From Aequorivita iocasae (GTDB lineage Bacteria; Bacteroidota; Bacteroidia; Flavobacteriales; Flavobacteriaceae), in assembly GCF_016757735.1 (NCBI RefSeq), contig NZ_CP068439.1, forward strand, positions 868,001-932,000: a stretch of 64,000 nt of DNA. The letters run 5' to 3'. Each line of letters starts with the position of its first letter. The first letter of the stretch is position 1. The translations under genes and the position numbers were made by a program. Shown piece after piece: positions 9,601-17,904 of the stretch. The notes below the pieces were generated by a model. That model was not told the origin of the DNA, did no database searches, and worked only from the letters and a program-made list of their open reading frames with translations.

Positions 9601-12600
9601 TCCTCCTACATATATTGACAAGACTTCACCCGGTGTTACTGAAAGTTCTCCGCTCGCCATAGCTCCCAAACCACCAATACCAACAATTCCACCTACCCCA
9701 GATTCTCCTTGCGCGCCAAATGCTTCAATCATAATAGAAGTAACACCGGCAGGTACAGTCCAATTTTGGACGCTACCTGAATATGTAAAGGTTTGTGAAA
9801 CTGGAGCTCCAGAGCTACAATTATCTGCAGTTGTTACTGTATAATTCACTACAGCCCCACAAATGCCCGGATCATTATCAACTATAAAATCCCCAGGGCA
9901 TGTAATTGTTGGTGCGATAATGTCTTCTACAGTTACTGTAGTTGTACAGGTAGAAGTATTTCCATTTACATCAGTAACAGTAAGTGTAACCGTATTATCT
10001 CCAATTTCCGCACATGAGAATGTGTCTGGGGAAACTGAAAGTGTAGCAATTCCGCAGGCATCTGTTGAACCTCCATCTACATCAGCGCCCGTAATGGTTA
10101 CGGTGCCATTTGCGTCAAGTTGTGCCGTAAAGGGTTGGCAGGTTGCCGTAGGGGCAATGTTGTCTTCAATAGTTACTGTTGACGTACAGGTGGCACTGTT
10201 TCCATTAGGATCTGTAACAGTTAGGGTTATTGTGTTATCTCCAACATCGGCACAGGTAAAGTTTATTTGACTTGCTGAAAAGGTTAAGTTTCCAGAAGAA
10301 GGCAAATTGTAAAATTCAATTCCTCTAAAGTTCTGCGGACCTGTCCCTAATAAAGTAGAAACCCCTGTGGTTGTAATATTTATAAATTCACTATTAATAT
10401 TTGTAACAATAAATTCTCCGCTTCCTAAATATTGTGCGCCGAAAACTTCACTACTACTATACCCAGATAACGGAATGTTTGTTACCACTAAAGTATTTGG
10501 ATCAATACTTTCAAAAACCGGTGTACTCAAACCTGACCAATGATATATAAGTCCATCATCTGGATTGAAGGCTATCACTTCACCATCATCACCATTCCCC
10601 AATGTTACCACCTGTGTTATAGCACCATTAGTTGTGTTAATGGTATATAAGGTTTCTGGTGTTGTAGAGCCATCGCCACTTACTCCATATAGTGTTCCTG
10701 ATGCATCAAATGTAATTCCCGCAAAATTTTCTGGAAAATTAGGCCCAATGGTAGTAGCTACTCCTGTAACTGGATCTAAAGTGGCCAATCTTCTACCTCC
10801 TGAAGCAGGTTTAACTATTATGTAGTATAAATTATCAATAGGACTTTTATCCATACCGTTTACACCATTTACAGCTGTGCCCCCCACGGTTATTGTTATG
10901 GCAGGGCTTACAGAAGCATAAGTAGTAGGGTCTAAGAATCTTAGAAAAGCATCAAAAGGAGAGGCCGTAATTAACACTGGGTCTCCGGCACAATTATCAG
11001 AAGAGCCGCCGTCAAGACTTGCAGGATCTAGTACTATATTTCCGGTAGCATCTAGTTGTAATGTTACATTTTGGCAAACTGCTGTTGGCGCAATATTATC
11101 TTCAACGGTTACCGTAGCGTTACAAGTATCAAAATTTCCAGCTGCGTCGGTTACTGTAAGTGTAACTGTGTTTGGACCAACTTCTGCACAACTAAAAGTA
11201 TCGATATCTATGGAATAAGAAACAATTCCAACGTTATCTGTTGAGCCACCATCCACATCTGCAGCCACAATAGTTACTGAGCCGGAAGCATCAAGTTGTA
11301 CGGTAATATCTTGACATACAGCTACTGGAGGTTCCGAATCATCAGGTAATATAGTATATATACATCCTGATTGAGCAGTAGGAACAAATTCAGCAGTATC
11401 ATTATTAATCCAATATTGAATGTCATTGATTATTGCAGCCAATTCACTAGCTGTACCTGTAATTGGAAATCCCCCCGGCACAGAGCTACAATCAAACTGC
11501 CAGTTGTCAACTTCTGTTTCGGGAGTCCCTGCAACATAGAGTCTAATAGCGTTTACCCCATTGGTTAATTGATCCGGTAAGGCTGTAGTTGTATTTGAAG
11601 TATTTGCTCCGTCCCAATCGGCATCTGTAGTTACACCGGGGTCTACATTACTGTGAATTCCAGTAATAAAAGTTGGTGAAGCCGCTGTGCCTTGATAAGC
11701 AAATAATTGATCACCAATAGAAGATAAAACACTTCCAGACATAAAACTTCCTGGTAAAGTAACAATATCGCCCGCATTCATTGCAGAGGGAGCATACCAA
11801 GTTGCGCTACCATCGCCGCCAGAACCTGCGCAAGAAATAGTATTGGGGTTTGAAATACCGCAATCTGTAAATTTAATATTTGTTCCAGCGATTATGTCTT
11901 TCAAAATTATAAATGCAAACCCATCATTTCCGTCCAAGTTAAAACCTACGAATGCGATATCACCGGCATTCAAAGTTGTAGCGGGTGGTTCGTTTATGGT
12001 TACAGGTATAGTACATGTAGCAATATTTCCAGCTTCATCTGTAGCAGTCAAAACAACTGAATACACGCCAACCCCAACCATAGTTCCCGCAATTGGTGAT
12101 TGTGTAATTGTGATGTTTGCGGGTATTGAAACATTATCTATTGCGGTAGTTCCGGTTACTAAATCTGGTATAGCAGCCATGCCGTTAACACCTGCTGTAA
12201 TTGGAGCCGGTGTGGGTGCGCACGTAATAACGGGCGGGGTAGTATCGCCACCTCCACTAATTGTAAAGGTACATCCGGCTTCCAGCGCTGGATTGTAAGG
12301 AGTAGTATTGTCACTTACCCAATTTGCTCTATTATTTACGATAGCTCTTATTTGAGCTGCTGTTCCCGAAACAGGCCCCCCTGCCACTGCACAGCTAAAC
12401 TGCCAGTTATCTGATTCAGGAATTAATCGAACTGCAGTTGTTCCTGTTACCAAGGCATTTGGAAGAGCCGATGTTGAGTTGGAGGTTGCCGCTCCATCCC
12501 AATTAGCATCATTTCCAGAATCATCGTTATACTGTAACCCGGCAATAAATGTGGGGGCTGCAGTTGAACCTTGAATAGCAAAAAGCTGATCGCCAATACT

Positions 12601-12924
12601 ACTGAAAGCTGCTGGAAATAGCGGTCCCATATCAATGGTTACAACTTCTCCAGCTGTTCTGGCCACCCCTGAAGTCCAAGTAAATTCGCCATCACCATTG
12701 GTGGCAAAAAAACCAGTGCCGTCATTCCAGCCCATATCGGTAAATATAATGGTAGTCGCAGCATCAATATCTTTTAAGAGAACAAAGGCTACGGTATCCT
12801 CAGTGTTAGTTGCACCATCAGAATTACTTCCAACAAAAGCAATATCTCCAGCAGTTAAAACTGTTTGGCTATTGCTTGAAAAAGCAGCAAAAAGAAATAA
12901 AATTAATATAGTAATTTTTTTCAT
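6631..12924 (-). CDS. giant T9SS-exported HYR-repeat surface protein (2097 aa)
   Basis: Predicted cell-surface or secreted adhesin-like protein exported by Sec and then the type IX secretion system. It has a signal peptide (MKKITILILFLFAAFSSNSQ), two copies of an N-terminal domain (about 22-225 and 313-528; both contain SSIGDQLFA and end DNWQF[SD]C), 13 HYR-like beta-sandwich repeats of about 80 aa (landmarks: APxxxCQ, STDNCG/STDACG, TLTVTDVNGN, CTxxVTVED), and a C-terminal sorting domain from about 2016 (VAMYPVPAKDVLNIS to ITKRLLKE). Repeat 3 is split by a propeller-like segment (about 647-879), and repeat 5 by a glycine-rich domain (about 1040-1309, GGGGTGG type). Two flavours of repeat alternate, one with LDANGxxxIxxADxDxG and one with NDPGICGA. 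It is the last gene of a four-gene unit. Its ligand is unknown. Confidence 0.9.
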   Translation of the reverse strand: MKKITILILFLFAAFSSNSQTVLTAGDIAFVGSNSDGATNTEDTVAFVLLKDIDAATTIIFTDMGWNDGTGFFATNGDGEFTWTSGVARTAGEVVTIDMGPLFPAAFSSIGDQLFAIQGSTAAPTFIAGLQYNDDSGNDANWDGAATSNSTSALPNALVTGTTAVRLIPESDNWQFSCAVAGGPVSGTAAQIRAIVNNRANWVSDNTTPYNPALEAGCTFTISGGGDTTPPVITCAPTPAPITAGVNGMAAIPDLVTGTTAIDNVSIPANITITQSPIAGTMVGVGVYSVVLTATDEAGNIATCTIPVTINEPPATTLNAGDIAFVGFNLDGNDGFAFIILKDIIAGTNIKFTDCGISNPNTISCAGSGGDGSATWYAPSAMNAGDIVTLPGSFMSGSVLSSIGDQLFAYQGTAASPTFITGIHSNVDPGVTTDADWDGANTSNTTTALPDQLTNGVNAIRLYVAGTPETEVDNWQFDCSSVPGGFPITGTASELAAIINDIQYWINNDTAEFVPTAQSGCIYTILPDDSEPPVAVCQDITVQLDASGSVTIVAADVDGGSTDNVGIVSYSIDIDTFSCAEVGPNTVTLTVTDAAGNFDTCNATVTVEDNIAPTAVCQNVTLQLDATGNIVLDPASLDGGSSDNCAGDPVLITASPFDAFLRFLDPTTYASVSPAITITVGGTAVNGVNGMDKSPIDNLYYIIVKPASGGRRLATLDPVTGVATTIGPNFPENFAGITFDASGTLYGVSGDGSTTPETLYTINTTNGAITQVVTLGNGDDGEVIAFNPDDGLIYHWSGLSTPVFESIDPNTLVVTNIPLSGYSSSEVFGAQYLGSGEFIVTNINSEFINITTTGVSTLLGTGPQNFRGIEFYNLPSSGNLTFSASQINFTCADVGDNTITLTVTDPNGNSATCTSTVTIEDNIAPTATCQPFTAQLDANGTVTITGADVDGGSTDACGIATLSVSPDTFSCAEIGDNTVTLTVTDVNGNTSTCTTTVTVEDIIAPTITCPGDFIVDNDPGICGAVVNYTVTTADNCSSGAPVSQTFTYSGSVQNWTVPAGVTSIMIEAFGAQGESGVGGIVGIGGLGAMASGELSVTPGEVLSIYVGGSDGFNGGGSPGVSGPNTSGHGGGATDIRTTPGTINDRVLVAAGGGGGTGGPQGSCASGPGGNGGNGGDITLGGSGITGSGCGPGGTGGIGATDTMGGNGGTGNTNCSDTGGPGINGVLAIGGNGGDGKIGCSGFTGSGGGGGGGGYYAGGGGGGGAGGGGGAWSGGGGAGGTSYIGGVNNGTATAGVRSGNGEITITWNSALAPTQTAGLPSGSTFPIGTTTNTFIVTDSSGNTATCSFDVTVNDTEAPAIICPGNIIQNNDPGICGAIVLYTAPVGTDNCSGSTTIQTAGLASGSTFPVGTTTNTFLVTDASGNTASCSFDVTINDNEAPIANCATPFTIQLDANGDASITVADIENGSTDNCTIASTVIDITSFTCADVGPNTVTLTVTDVNGNSSICTTIVTVEDNVAPVANCAAPFTVQLDANGMASITVADIDNGSTDACGISSTTIDITDFDCSNIGPNTVTLTVTDVNGNSSQCTTIVTVEDSIPPTIVCPGDIMVNTTAGICSAAVSFPMPFTLDNCGVDTVVQTMGDPSGSQFPVGVNTIEFTATDVNGNVSTCSFTITVVDNEAPMAVCQNITIQLDASGNASITAADVDGGSTDNCGVADISIDIDTFDCSDVGDNNVILTVTDVNGNISTCTAIVTVEDVTAPVVVCQDITVELDPVTGTVTIAGTDIDNGSTDACGIASYDLDIDTFDCSNIGDNTVILTVTDVNGNTATCTATVTVEDNTSPVLVCQDFTLELGAGGTATLDPNDVIASNDDACGIFTVAVDITQFSCADIGTPITVQVFSQDNNGNLSTCTAVVTVVDNLAPVVTCPVDQTVDPGAGNLFYIVPDYFATGEATAIDNCTDPITVTTQDPAVGTALPDGTYTITLTATDEYGNMGTCEFELTVDTVLGTSDNQQNLGSVAMYPVPAKDVLNISNPQAMELERLEIYDLRGRLVQTADLRGMGTAKVIDVHQLAAASYYVKIKGKYGEITKRLLKE
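9060..9500 (-). repeat. glycine-codon-rich low-complexity tract
   Basis: A CCGCCACC/CCGCCG-rich stretch encoding Gly-rich sequence inside the giant protein. It corresponds to the core of a Gly_rich-type domain (cf. the domain in ALK/LTK kinases), introduced by WTVPAGVTSIMIEAFGAQG and containing GGGATDIR. The local GC content is clearly higher than in the flanking repeats. Confidence 0.7.
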
Positions 12925-12982
12925 GATGTTTAGAATTTTGGTTAAGTTAAATCTGGGGAGATTTATTATTTAGCATGTTGTT

Positions 12983-13498
12983 TTAATTTCTTGAAGGAAA
13001 GACTCCTTGAAGCGCAATAATATATCGAACCACCATATAGGGCTGCATATTGTTTACTGCTTGACTTCCTCCTGTATTGGCTACTGATGTATTAGACATT
13101 GCTACATCTGCGGAAGCGCCAAAAGCGTTTGTACCGTCCCCAGCAATGAAGGCACCGCTTGGATTATCGGTGGATCCTTCTTCTTTAGCATTTATAGCAT
13201 GCCCATGCGATGGTAATTGTGCAACGGTTAAGGTATTGGTTTCTGTACCCGATCTTTCCCCCATTTGCCGGGGAGTAAGTCCAGGACCGGAGCCCGTGTG
13301 TACTGCAACTCTTCCTCTTAGTTCTGGAAGACCAAAAGTAGTTCGGCCGTCACCTCCATAGGTCGTTCCTAGCAAAGAAAAAAGAGCCTGGTTTGAATTA
13401 ATTGGCAATAATTGACCATCACAATTGGCCCAAAACCGTGGATTAAAATTACCTCCAAACATAGAGATTTCTGCAAGCGTTGGATCTGATATTGACAT
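12983..13498 (-). CDS. phage tail collar-domain (MdpB-like) protein, copy 1
   Basis: A 171-residue protein with a tail-collar domain in the N-terminal half: EISMFGGNFNPRFWANCDGQ, then LFSLLGTTYGGDGRTTFGLP and ELRGRVAVHTGSGPG. The C-terminal half has SHGHAINAKEEG and NNMQPYMVVRYIIALQGVFP. It belongs to the tail-fibre/microcystin-dependent-protein-like group found in many non-phage bacterial loci. There are no other phage genes here. It differs from the next copy at about 17 of 171 positions by my residue comparison. No signal peptide is seen. It lies 21 bases from copy 2 and 58 from the giant surface protein, so co-transcription is likely. Confidence 0.9.
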   Translation of the reverse strand: MSISDPTLAEISMFGGNFNPRFWANCDGQLLPINSNQALFSLLGTTYGGDGRTTFGLPELRGRVAVHTGSGPGLTPRQMGERSGTETNTLTVAQLPSHGHAINAKEEGSTDNPSGAFIAGDGTNAFGASADVAMSNTSVANTGGSQAVNNMQPYMVVRYIIALQGVFPSRN

Positions 13499-13519
13499 AT
13501 CTTATTATTAATAAGGTTA

Positions 13520-14035
13520 TTAATTTCTTGATGGATAAACACCTTGGAGTGCAATAATATATCTTACAACAGTATAGGGTTGCATATTGTTTACTGCTTG
13601 ACCTCCCCCAGTATTAGCTACTGCTGTATTTGACATTGCTACATCTGCGGAAGTGCCAAAGGCGTTTGTGCCGTCCCCAGCAATAAAGGCACCGCTTGGA
13701 TTATCGGTGGTTCCTTCTTCTTTAGCATTTATAGCATGCCCGTGTGATGGCATTTGTGCAACGGTTAAGGTATTGGTTTCTGAACCCGATCTTTCCCCCA
13801 TTTGTCGTGGAGTAAGGCCAGGACCGGAACCTGTGTGTACTGCAACCCTACCTCTTAATTCTGGAAGTCCAAAAGTAGTTCGGCCGTCACCTCCATAGAT
13901 TGTCCCTAATAAAGAAAACAAGGCTGTGTTCTGTGCAATAGATAATAATTGGCCGTCACAATTGGCCCATTGTCGTGGGTTAAAAGTCCCTCCGAACATC
14001 GAAATTTCTGCAATAGTTGGATCGTAAATTGACAT
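13520..14035 (-). CDS. phage tail collar-domain (MdpB-like) protein, copy 2
   Basis: A 171-residue paralogue of the adjacent gene, about 90 % identical. Differences are concentrated in the first 46 residues (for example FNPRQWAN for FNPRFWAN, SIAQNTA for PINSNQA). The collar domain and the C-terminal MQPYTVVRYIIALQG block are intact. As with its twin, there is no leader peptide, so if it reaches the cell surface the route is not obvious from sequence. It starts 31 bases after the Tat protein gene. Confidence 0.9.
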   Translation of the reverse strand: MSIYDPTIAEISMFGGTFNPRQWANCDGQLLSIAQNTALFSLLGTIYGGDGRTTFGLPELRGRVAVHTGSGPGLTPRQMGERSGSETNTLTVAQMPSHGHAINAKEEGTTDNPSGAFIAGDGTNAFGTSADVAMSNTAVANTGGGQAVNNMQPYTVVRYIIALQGVYPSRN

Positions 14036-14066
14036 AATATTTTTTTTAAATAGTTAGTAAGTATGG

Positions 14067-14615
14067 TTAGACTGAAAAATTAAAATGTATGGTTGTTTCT
14101 CCTAAAAAAGTTTCTTTTAAAGGAAATAATTTTTCGCCAAGATTTTTGTTTTTGGTCCAATGCTCACCTGTAATATGAGCCCCCTGTTCAGTTAAAGCCA
14201 ATTCTGTAAAAGAAATGTTTTCTGAACTTGACACTTTAAAATAAATTCGAGCACTTTTGCCTTCCTCTTTATGTGGAAAATCGGTTATAAACTCATATTT
14301 ACCCTGATTATCGGTTTTGAGTTTTGCGCGATGCCTATATTTTAAGGAATTTGGAGAAAGATGCCATACTTCTAAAGTGGCATTTTTTAAAGGAGTAGTA
14401 CCATTTTTATCATAAAGAGTTCCCTTAACTACAATTGAATTAGAATTGAAAACTCCAGATCTCAAATCTGTTTTAGTCTCAGCATATGGATTATAGCCTG
14501 AATATGGGCTTTCCGATGTAAGAGCACTTGTAAGTGTGGGGGTCAATACAGCTAGACCTGTTATGGCAAAAGCAGAATTGCGCATAAAAAGTCTACGCGA
14601 AGTAGTGTTTTTCAT
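14067..14615 (-). CDS. Tat-exported, dioxygenase-like protein lacking metal ligands
   Basis: A 182-residue protein with a good twin-arginine signal (S6-RRLFMR, then hydrophobic AFAITGLAVLTPTLTSALTS). The mature part resembles the intradiol ring-cleavage dioxygenase beta-sandwich: GTLYDKNGTTPLKNATLEVWH, KTDNQGKYEFITDFPHK, ARIYFKVSSSENISFTELAL. Where catalytic members have an R-x-x-HIH iron-binding motif, this one reads ARIY, so the metal histidines appear to be missing and catalysis is unlikely. It is the first gene of the collar-protein/giant-protein unit. Alternatively it is a transthyretin-like carboxypeptidase-regulatory fold. Confidence 0.7.
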   Translation of the reverse strand: MKNTTSRRLFMRNSAFAITGLAVLTPTLTSALTSESPYSGYNPYAETKTDLRSGVFNSNSIVVKGTLYDKNGTTPLKNATLEVWHLSPNSLKYRHRAKLKTDNQGKYEFITDFPHKEEGKSARIYFKVSSSENISFTELALTEQGAHITGEHWTKNKNLGEKLFPLKETFLGETTIHFNFSV

Positions 14616-14741
14616 AATCGGTTAGTTAGTTATCTTAAAAATTTCAGTCTTTTTTTAAAGAATGTTTGAACATGCTTATTCTTAAAAAGAAAAATGCAAA
14701 CATTTGACAAGCAAGGTATAAAATATAATTTTAAAACCTTC

Positions 14742-14757
14742 TACGTAGTACTACGTA
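14742..14757. promoter_or_regulatory. perfect 16-bp palindrome in a divergent promoter region
   Basis: TACGTAGTACTACGTA is its own reverse complement. It lies between the divergent Tat/collar/giant-protein unit (start 14615) and the methyltransferase-like gene (start 14778 or 14808), about 30 bases above a TATACC box on the minus strand. It looks like the site of a dimeric regulator; which regulator is unknown. Confidence 0.55.
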
Positions 14758-14807
14758 AATTACTTTGCCTATTTTAAATGTATCTTAGCAGCCCTAAAAG
14801 TGAAATT

Positions 14808-15815
14808 ATGCCTACCAATAATGCCAACATAAAATTAATCGAAATCACTCAAAATTTAATTTCCGAAAAGATAGATGCTGACAGTCTAAAAACCTCCATA
14901 GAAGAGCTAAAAATACTACTCGAGAAAGTTTCGGGATTAAACCAAGAAGCCCCTATAAACTCCGAAAACATTTTATTGCCAAGCGGAAAAGCCATCGGCC
15001 CCAAATGGGCAGGAATGTGCATAGAAGACATTCCGCGTACGCATAAATTCATAAAAGGCATACATTCTGCCGTGCAGGAGGTTCTGAAAAAAGACCCAAA
15101 CAAACCGGTTACCATACTTTATGCGGGAACAGGCCCATTTGCAACATTGGTAATACCCCTGTTGACGCTTTTTGAGCCTTCCCAACTACAGCTCATTTTA
15201 TTGGAAGTAAATACCGTGAGTATTGAAAGCCTTAAGAGAATTATTAAAGATTTTGATGCCTATGATTATATAAAGGCCATCTATCATTGCGATGCCGCAA
15301 ATTTTATTGTTCCCCCAGAATTTGAAACAGATATCCTTTTAATAGAATGTATGCAGCACGCACTGGTTCGCGAGCCCCAAGTGGGCATTACCTATAACCT
15401 GCTTCCCCAAATGAAGAAAGATGTCATATTAATTCCTGAAGAAATTTCACTGCATGTGGCACTTGTTGATATGGAAAAAAAAGGGGAGGAAAATTATTAT
15501 GAAAATTCAGAAGCTGTATTCACGCTCAACACAAAGGAAGTACTTGAAAATTATTCCGAATTTAAAAAAGAAGGTTTTCATTTTCCGGAAAAAGAAGTGG
15601 CTTTTTCGGAAGAACAGCTCAGCAATCACGATTTCATTGCAGTCTCAACAGAGATAACCATTTTCAAGGATATCTCGCTAAAAATTGACGAAAGTGGCCT
15701 AACGGTGCCAATGCTTTTAGCAGACCTGAATTACGACCAAAAGGTAACCGGAGCCAAAACACAATATATTGTAGGTACAGCGCCAGGCCTTACCTCACAA
15801 TTGGTGCGCTCATAA
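14808..15815 (+). CDS. SAM-dependent methyltransferase-like protein
   Basis: About 335 residues from the ATG at 14808 (345 from an in-frame ATG at 14778). I prefer 14808 because the first ATG runs directly into a TATCTTAG sequence that may be the -7 promoter box. The N-terminal 100 residues are helical. A Rossmann-type methyltransferase core follows: VTILYAGTGPFATL (motif I, SAM-binding glycines), LILLEVNTVSIESLKRII, then YHCDAANF. It is reminiscent of protein arginine methyltransferase-like cores, but the substrate is unknown. It diverges from the Tat/collar unit across the palindrome. Confidence 0.65.
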   Translation: MPTNNANIKLIEITQNLISEKIDADSLKTSIEELKILLEKVSGLNQEAPINSENILLPSGKAIGPKWAGMCIEDIPRTHKFIKGIHSAVQEVLKKDPNKPVTILYAGTGPFATLVIPLLTLFEPSQLQLILLEVNTVSIESLKRIIKDFDAYDYIKAIYHCDAANFIVPPEFETDILLIECMQHALVREPQVGITYNLLPQMKKDVILIPEEISLHVALVDMEKKGEENYYENSEAVFTLNTKEVLENYSEFKKEGFHFPEKEVAFSEEQLSNHDFIAVSTEITIFKDISLKIDESGLTVPMLLADLNYDQKVTGAKTQYIVGTAPGLTSQLVRS

Positions 15816-15832
15816 AGTTTCAAGAAAATCCC

Positions 15833-16774
15833 TTAAAGCGTAAGTATCACCAAAAGGGCACTTACGGAAATAAATATCCACAATGAAAATCCAAGAATCA
15901 TGGGCTTCCACCCAGCTGATTTTATTTTCTCAAGGGAAAGTCCTGCACCTATCAAAAAGAGGGTAAGTACCAATAAAGATTTTGAAACACTTGTAATACC
16001 CTTGGTTAAAACTTCGGGAATGGGCAGGTAACTGTTCAGGACTATTGCCAAGATAAAAAAGAAAATAAAGTAAGGGATTTTCACACTTTTTCCTTTCCCC
16101 TTAAATAAAAATACCGAAAACAGGGAAAGCGGAATAATCCAAAGCGCCCGTGCCAATTTAACCGTTGTGGCTACTTTGAGCGCTTCTTCCCCAAAAATAT
16201 AGGCAGCGCCCACCACCGAACTGGTATCGTGAATGGCAATGGCGCACCACAGCCCAAACTGTTGTTGGTCCAGTTCAAAGACATGGCCCAAAGGCGGAAA
16301 AATAATCAATGCGATGGAGTTCAGTAAAAAAATAACTCCCAACGAGATGGAAATATCCTTTTGGGAGGCATTGATTACGGGAGCAACCGCAGCAATGGCA
16401 CTGCCCCCACATATGGCTGTTCCTGAAGAAATTAGGTGACTGCCCTTTCGGTTCATTTTTAATAGTCTTCCAAAGAGATATCCCAAAACCAAAGTGGCCA
16501 CAATGGAAAAAACGGTAAGTAAAAAACCATCCCTTCCAGCCGTTAAGGTTTCTTTTAAATTCATTCCAAAACCCAAACCTACTACCGCTATCTTCAGTAG
16601 CCAGTTCACGGCTTTACTGTTTAGGGTTAAAAAAGGATTTCCAAAAAAATAAGTGAAGAGAAATCCGCCCACAAGCGCAACTGGGCTGCTTACATAGCCT
16701 AAAATACACAGGACCATGCAAATTACAAAGAGTACTTTTATTACAGTTTCATTGCGCTGTGCCCAAGACTTCAT
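15833..16774 (-). CDS. YeiH/UPF0324 family membrane transporter
   Basis: Inner-membrane protein of 313 aa with about ten predicted spans, of the YeiH (UPF0324) family, often annotated as putative sulfate exporters. Family landmarks are present: GLGFGMNLKETL, SSGTAICGGSAIAAVAPVI and AIAIHDTSSVVGAA. The start overlaps the stop of the upstream MscS gene by four bases (ATGA type), so translation is probably coupled. The transported solute is not established. Confidence 0.85.
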   Translation of the reverse strand: MKSWAQRNETVIKVLFVICMVLCILGYVSSPVALVGGFLFTYFFGNPFLTLNSKAVNWLLKIAVVGLGFGMNLKETLTAGRDGFLLTVFSIVATLVLGYLFGRLLKMNRKGSHLISSGTAICGGSAIAAVAPVINASQKDISISLGVIFLLNSIALIIFPPLGHVFELDQQQFGLWCAIAIHDTSSVVGAAYIFGEEALKVATTVKLARALWIIPLSLFSVFLFKGKGKSVKIPYFIFFFILAIVLNSYLPIPEVLTKGITSVSKSLLVLTLFLIGAGLSLEKIKSAGWKPMILGFSLWIFISVSALLVILTL

Positions 16775-17904
16775 GCTTTTTTATCTTTTTTTTCAGGATT
16801 TTCCTCAGCGGCTTGTGGCTCCGTTGCTGTGTTTTTGAAAACCAAAGTTCTGTATGGGAATGGTATTTCTATCCCCTCATTGTCAAAACGCTTTTTTATA
16901 CTTTCCAATAAATCACAGCGCATATCAAAAGAATCTGTGTAATCCCGCGCCCAAACCCAGGCCCGAATGGTAACTGAAGAATCGTTTAAGGAAGTAAGCG
17001 CCACCCTAACAATGGGCTGGCCATCCAGCACATCAAGTTCAGAACGGTTGTCCAAAATAAGGGGATGCTTGGTGCATTCTTCCTGCATAATTTTTTTTGC
17101 CAGATCGATATCGCTATCGTAGGAAATGCCAATCTCTATGCGATCGCAGATTTTAAGTTCTCCCAAATCATAGTTTATCAATTTCTCTTTATTGATAATT
17201 GCGTTGGGAATAACGATCATCTTATTTTCAAAATTTCGGATTACAGTATGCCGAAGGGTAATATCGGTAACCGTCCCCACCATGGTATCGGTGACTTTTA
17301 TAATATCGCCAATTCTAAAAGGCTTAAAGGAAATGATAAAAACCCCGCCCACAAGATTTGCCAAGGCTTCCTGTGAGGCCACACCCGCAATAAGGGCTAA
17401 CACACCCGCGCCGCCGAGCGCAGTTTGGGCCACCCCTTTTAAGGACGGAAAAGCCAAAAGTGCAAAAAGCACCCCAATACTGTAAATGCCAATTACCGCT
17501 ACATATCTCAAAAATTTAAAACTTGTAGGATCTTCCAGATTGGCTATCTTTTTCCGTATGCTGCTTCGGAACCACATATTGGCCGAGGCAGCGCCCACAA
17601 TGGTAAGTATAGATACGATTCCCAAATAGAGAATTAAATTAAAATTGTGCTGGAGGGCATCGTACTTCTCTTCGTTTACAAAAAGAAAACTCAACAATAT
17701 AATCCCCAATACAAGCCATAGGGCATTGAGGATTCTTCTTATCCAACCGATTGCCTTGGGCGATTCGCCAGGATATTTTTTCTGTTCCTGCCTAACCAAC
17801 CATTTATAGAGCAGATTGGTTGCAAAATGCAATATCAAAACGCCAGCTATAACCCCTAAGGCGTAGAGAATATCTGATTGATATGTTTCCAAAAACGCTT
17901 TCAT
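16771..17904 (-). CDS. small-conductance mechanosensitive (MscS-type) channel
   Basis: A 377-residue inner-membrane channel predicted to release solutes upon osmotic down-shock. It has three to four N-terminal spans (about 12-30, 55-75, 85-105, 130-150). The pore helix is glycine/alanine rich (VAQTALGGAGVLALIAGVASQEALANLVGG), followed by the MscS beta domain (FRIGDIIKVTDTMVGTVTDITLRHTVIRN, VIPNAIINKEKLINY) and a C-terminal alpha/beta domain. A lysine-rich tail ends the protein. It is translationally coupled to the YeiH-like gene downstream. Confidence 0.9.
   Translation of the reverse strand: MKAFLETYQSDILYALGVIAGVLILHFATNLLYKWLVRQEQKKYPGESPKAIGWIRRILNALWLVLGIILLSFLFVNEEKYDALQHNFNLILYLGIVSILTIVGAASANMWFRSSIRKKIANLEDPTSFKFLRYVAVIGIYSIGVLFALLAFPSLKGVAQTALGGAGVLALIAGVASQEALANLVGGVFIISFKPFRIGDIIKVTDTMVGTVTDITLRHTVIRNFENKMIVIPNAIINKEKLINYDLGELKICDRIEIGISYDSDIDLAKKIMQEECTKHPLILDNRSELDVLDGQPIVRVALTSLNDSSVTIRAWVWARDYTDSFDMRCDLLESIKKRFDNEGIEIPFPYRTLVFKNTATEPQAAEENPEKKDKKA

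Noticed and set aside
12983-14035. Prophage
   Set aside because: Only the collar-domain genes recall phage; no terminase, portal, capsid, integrase or lysis genes are in the window.
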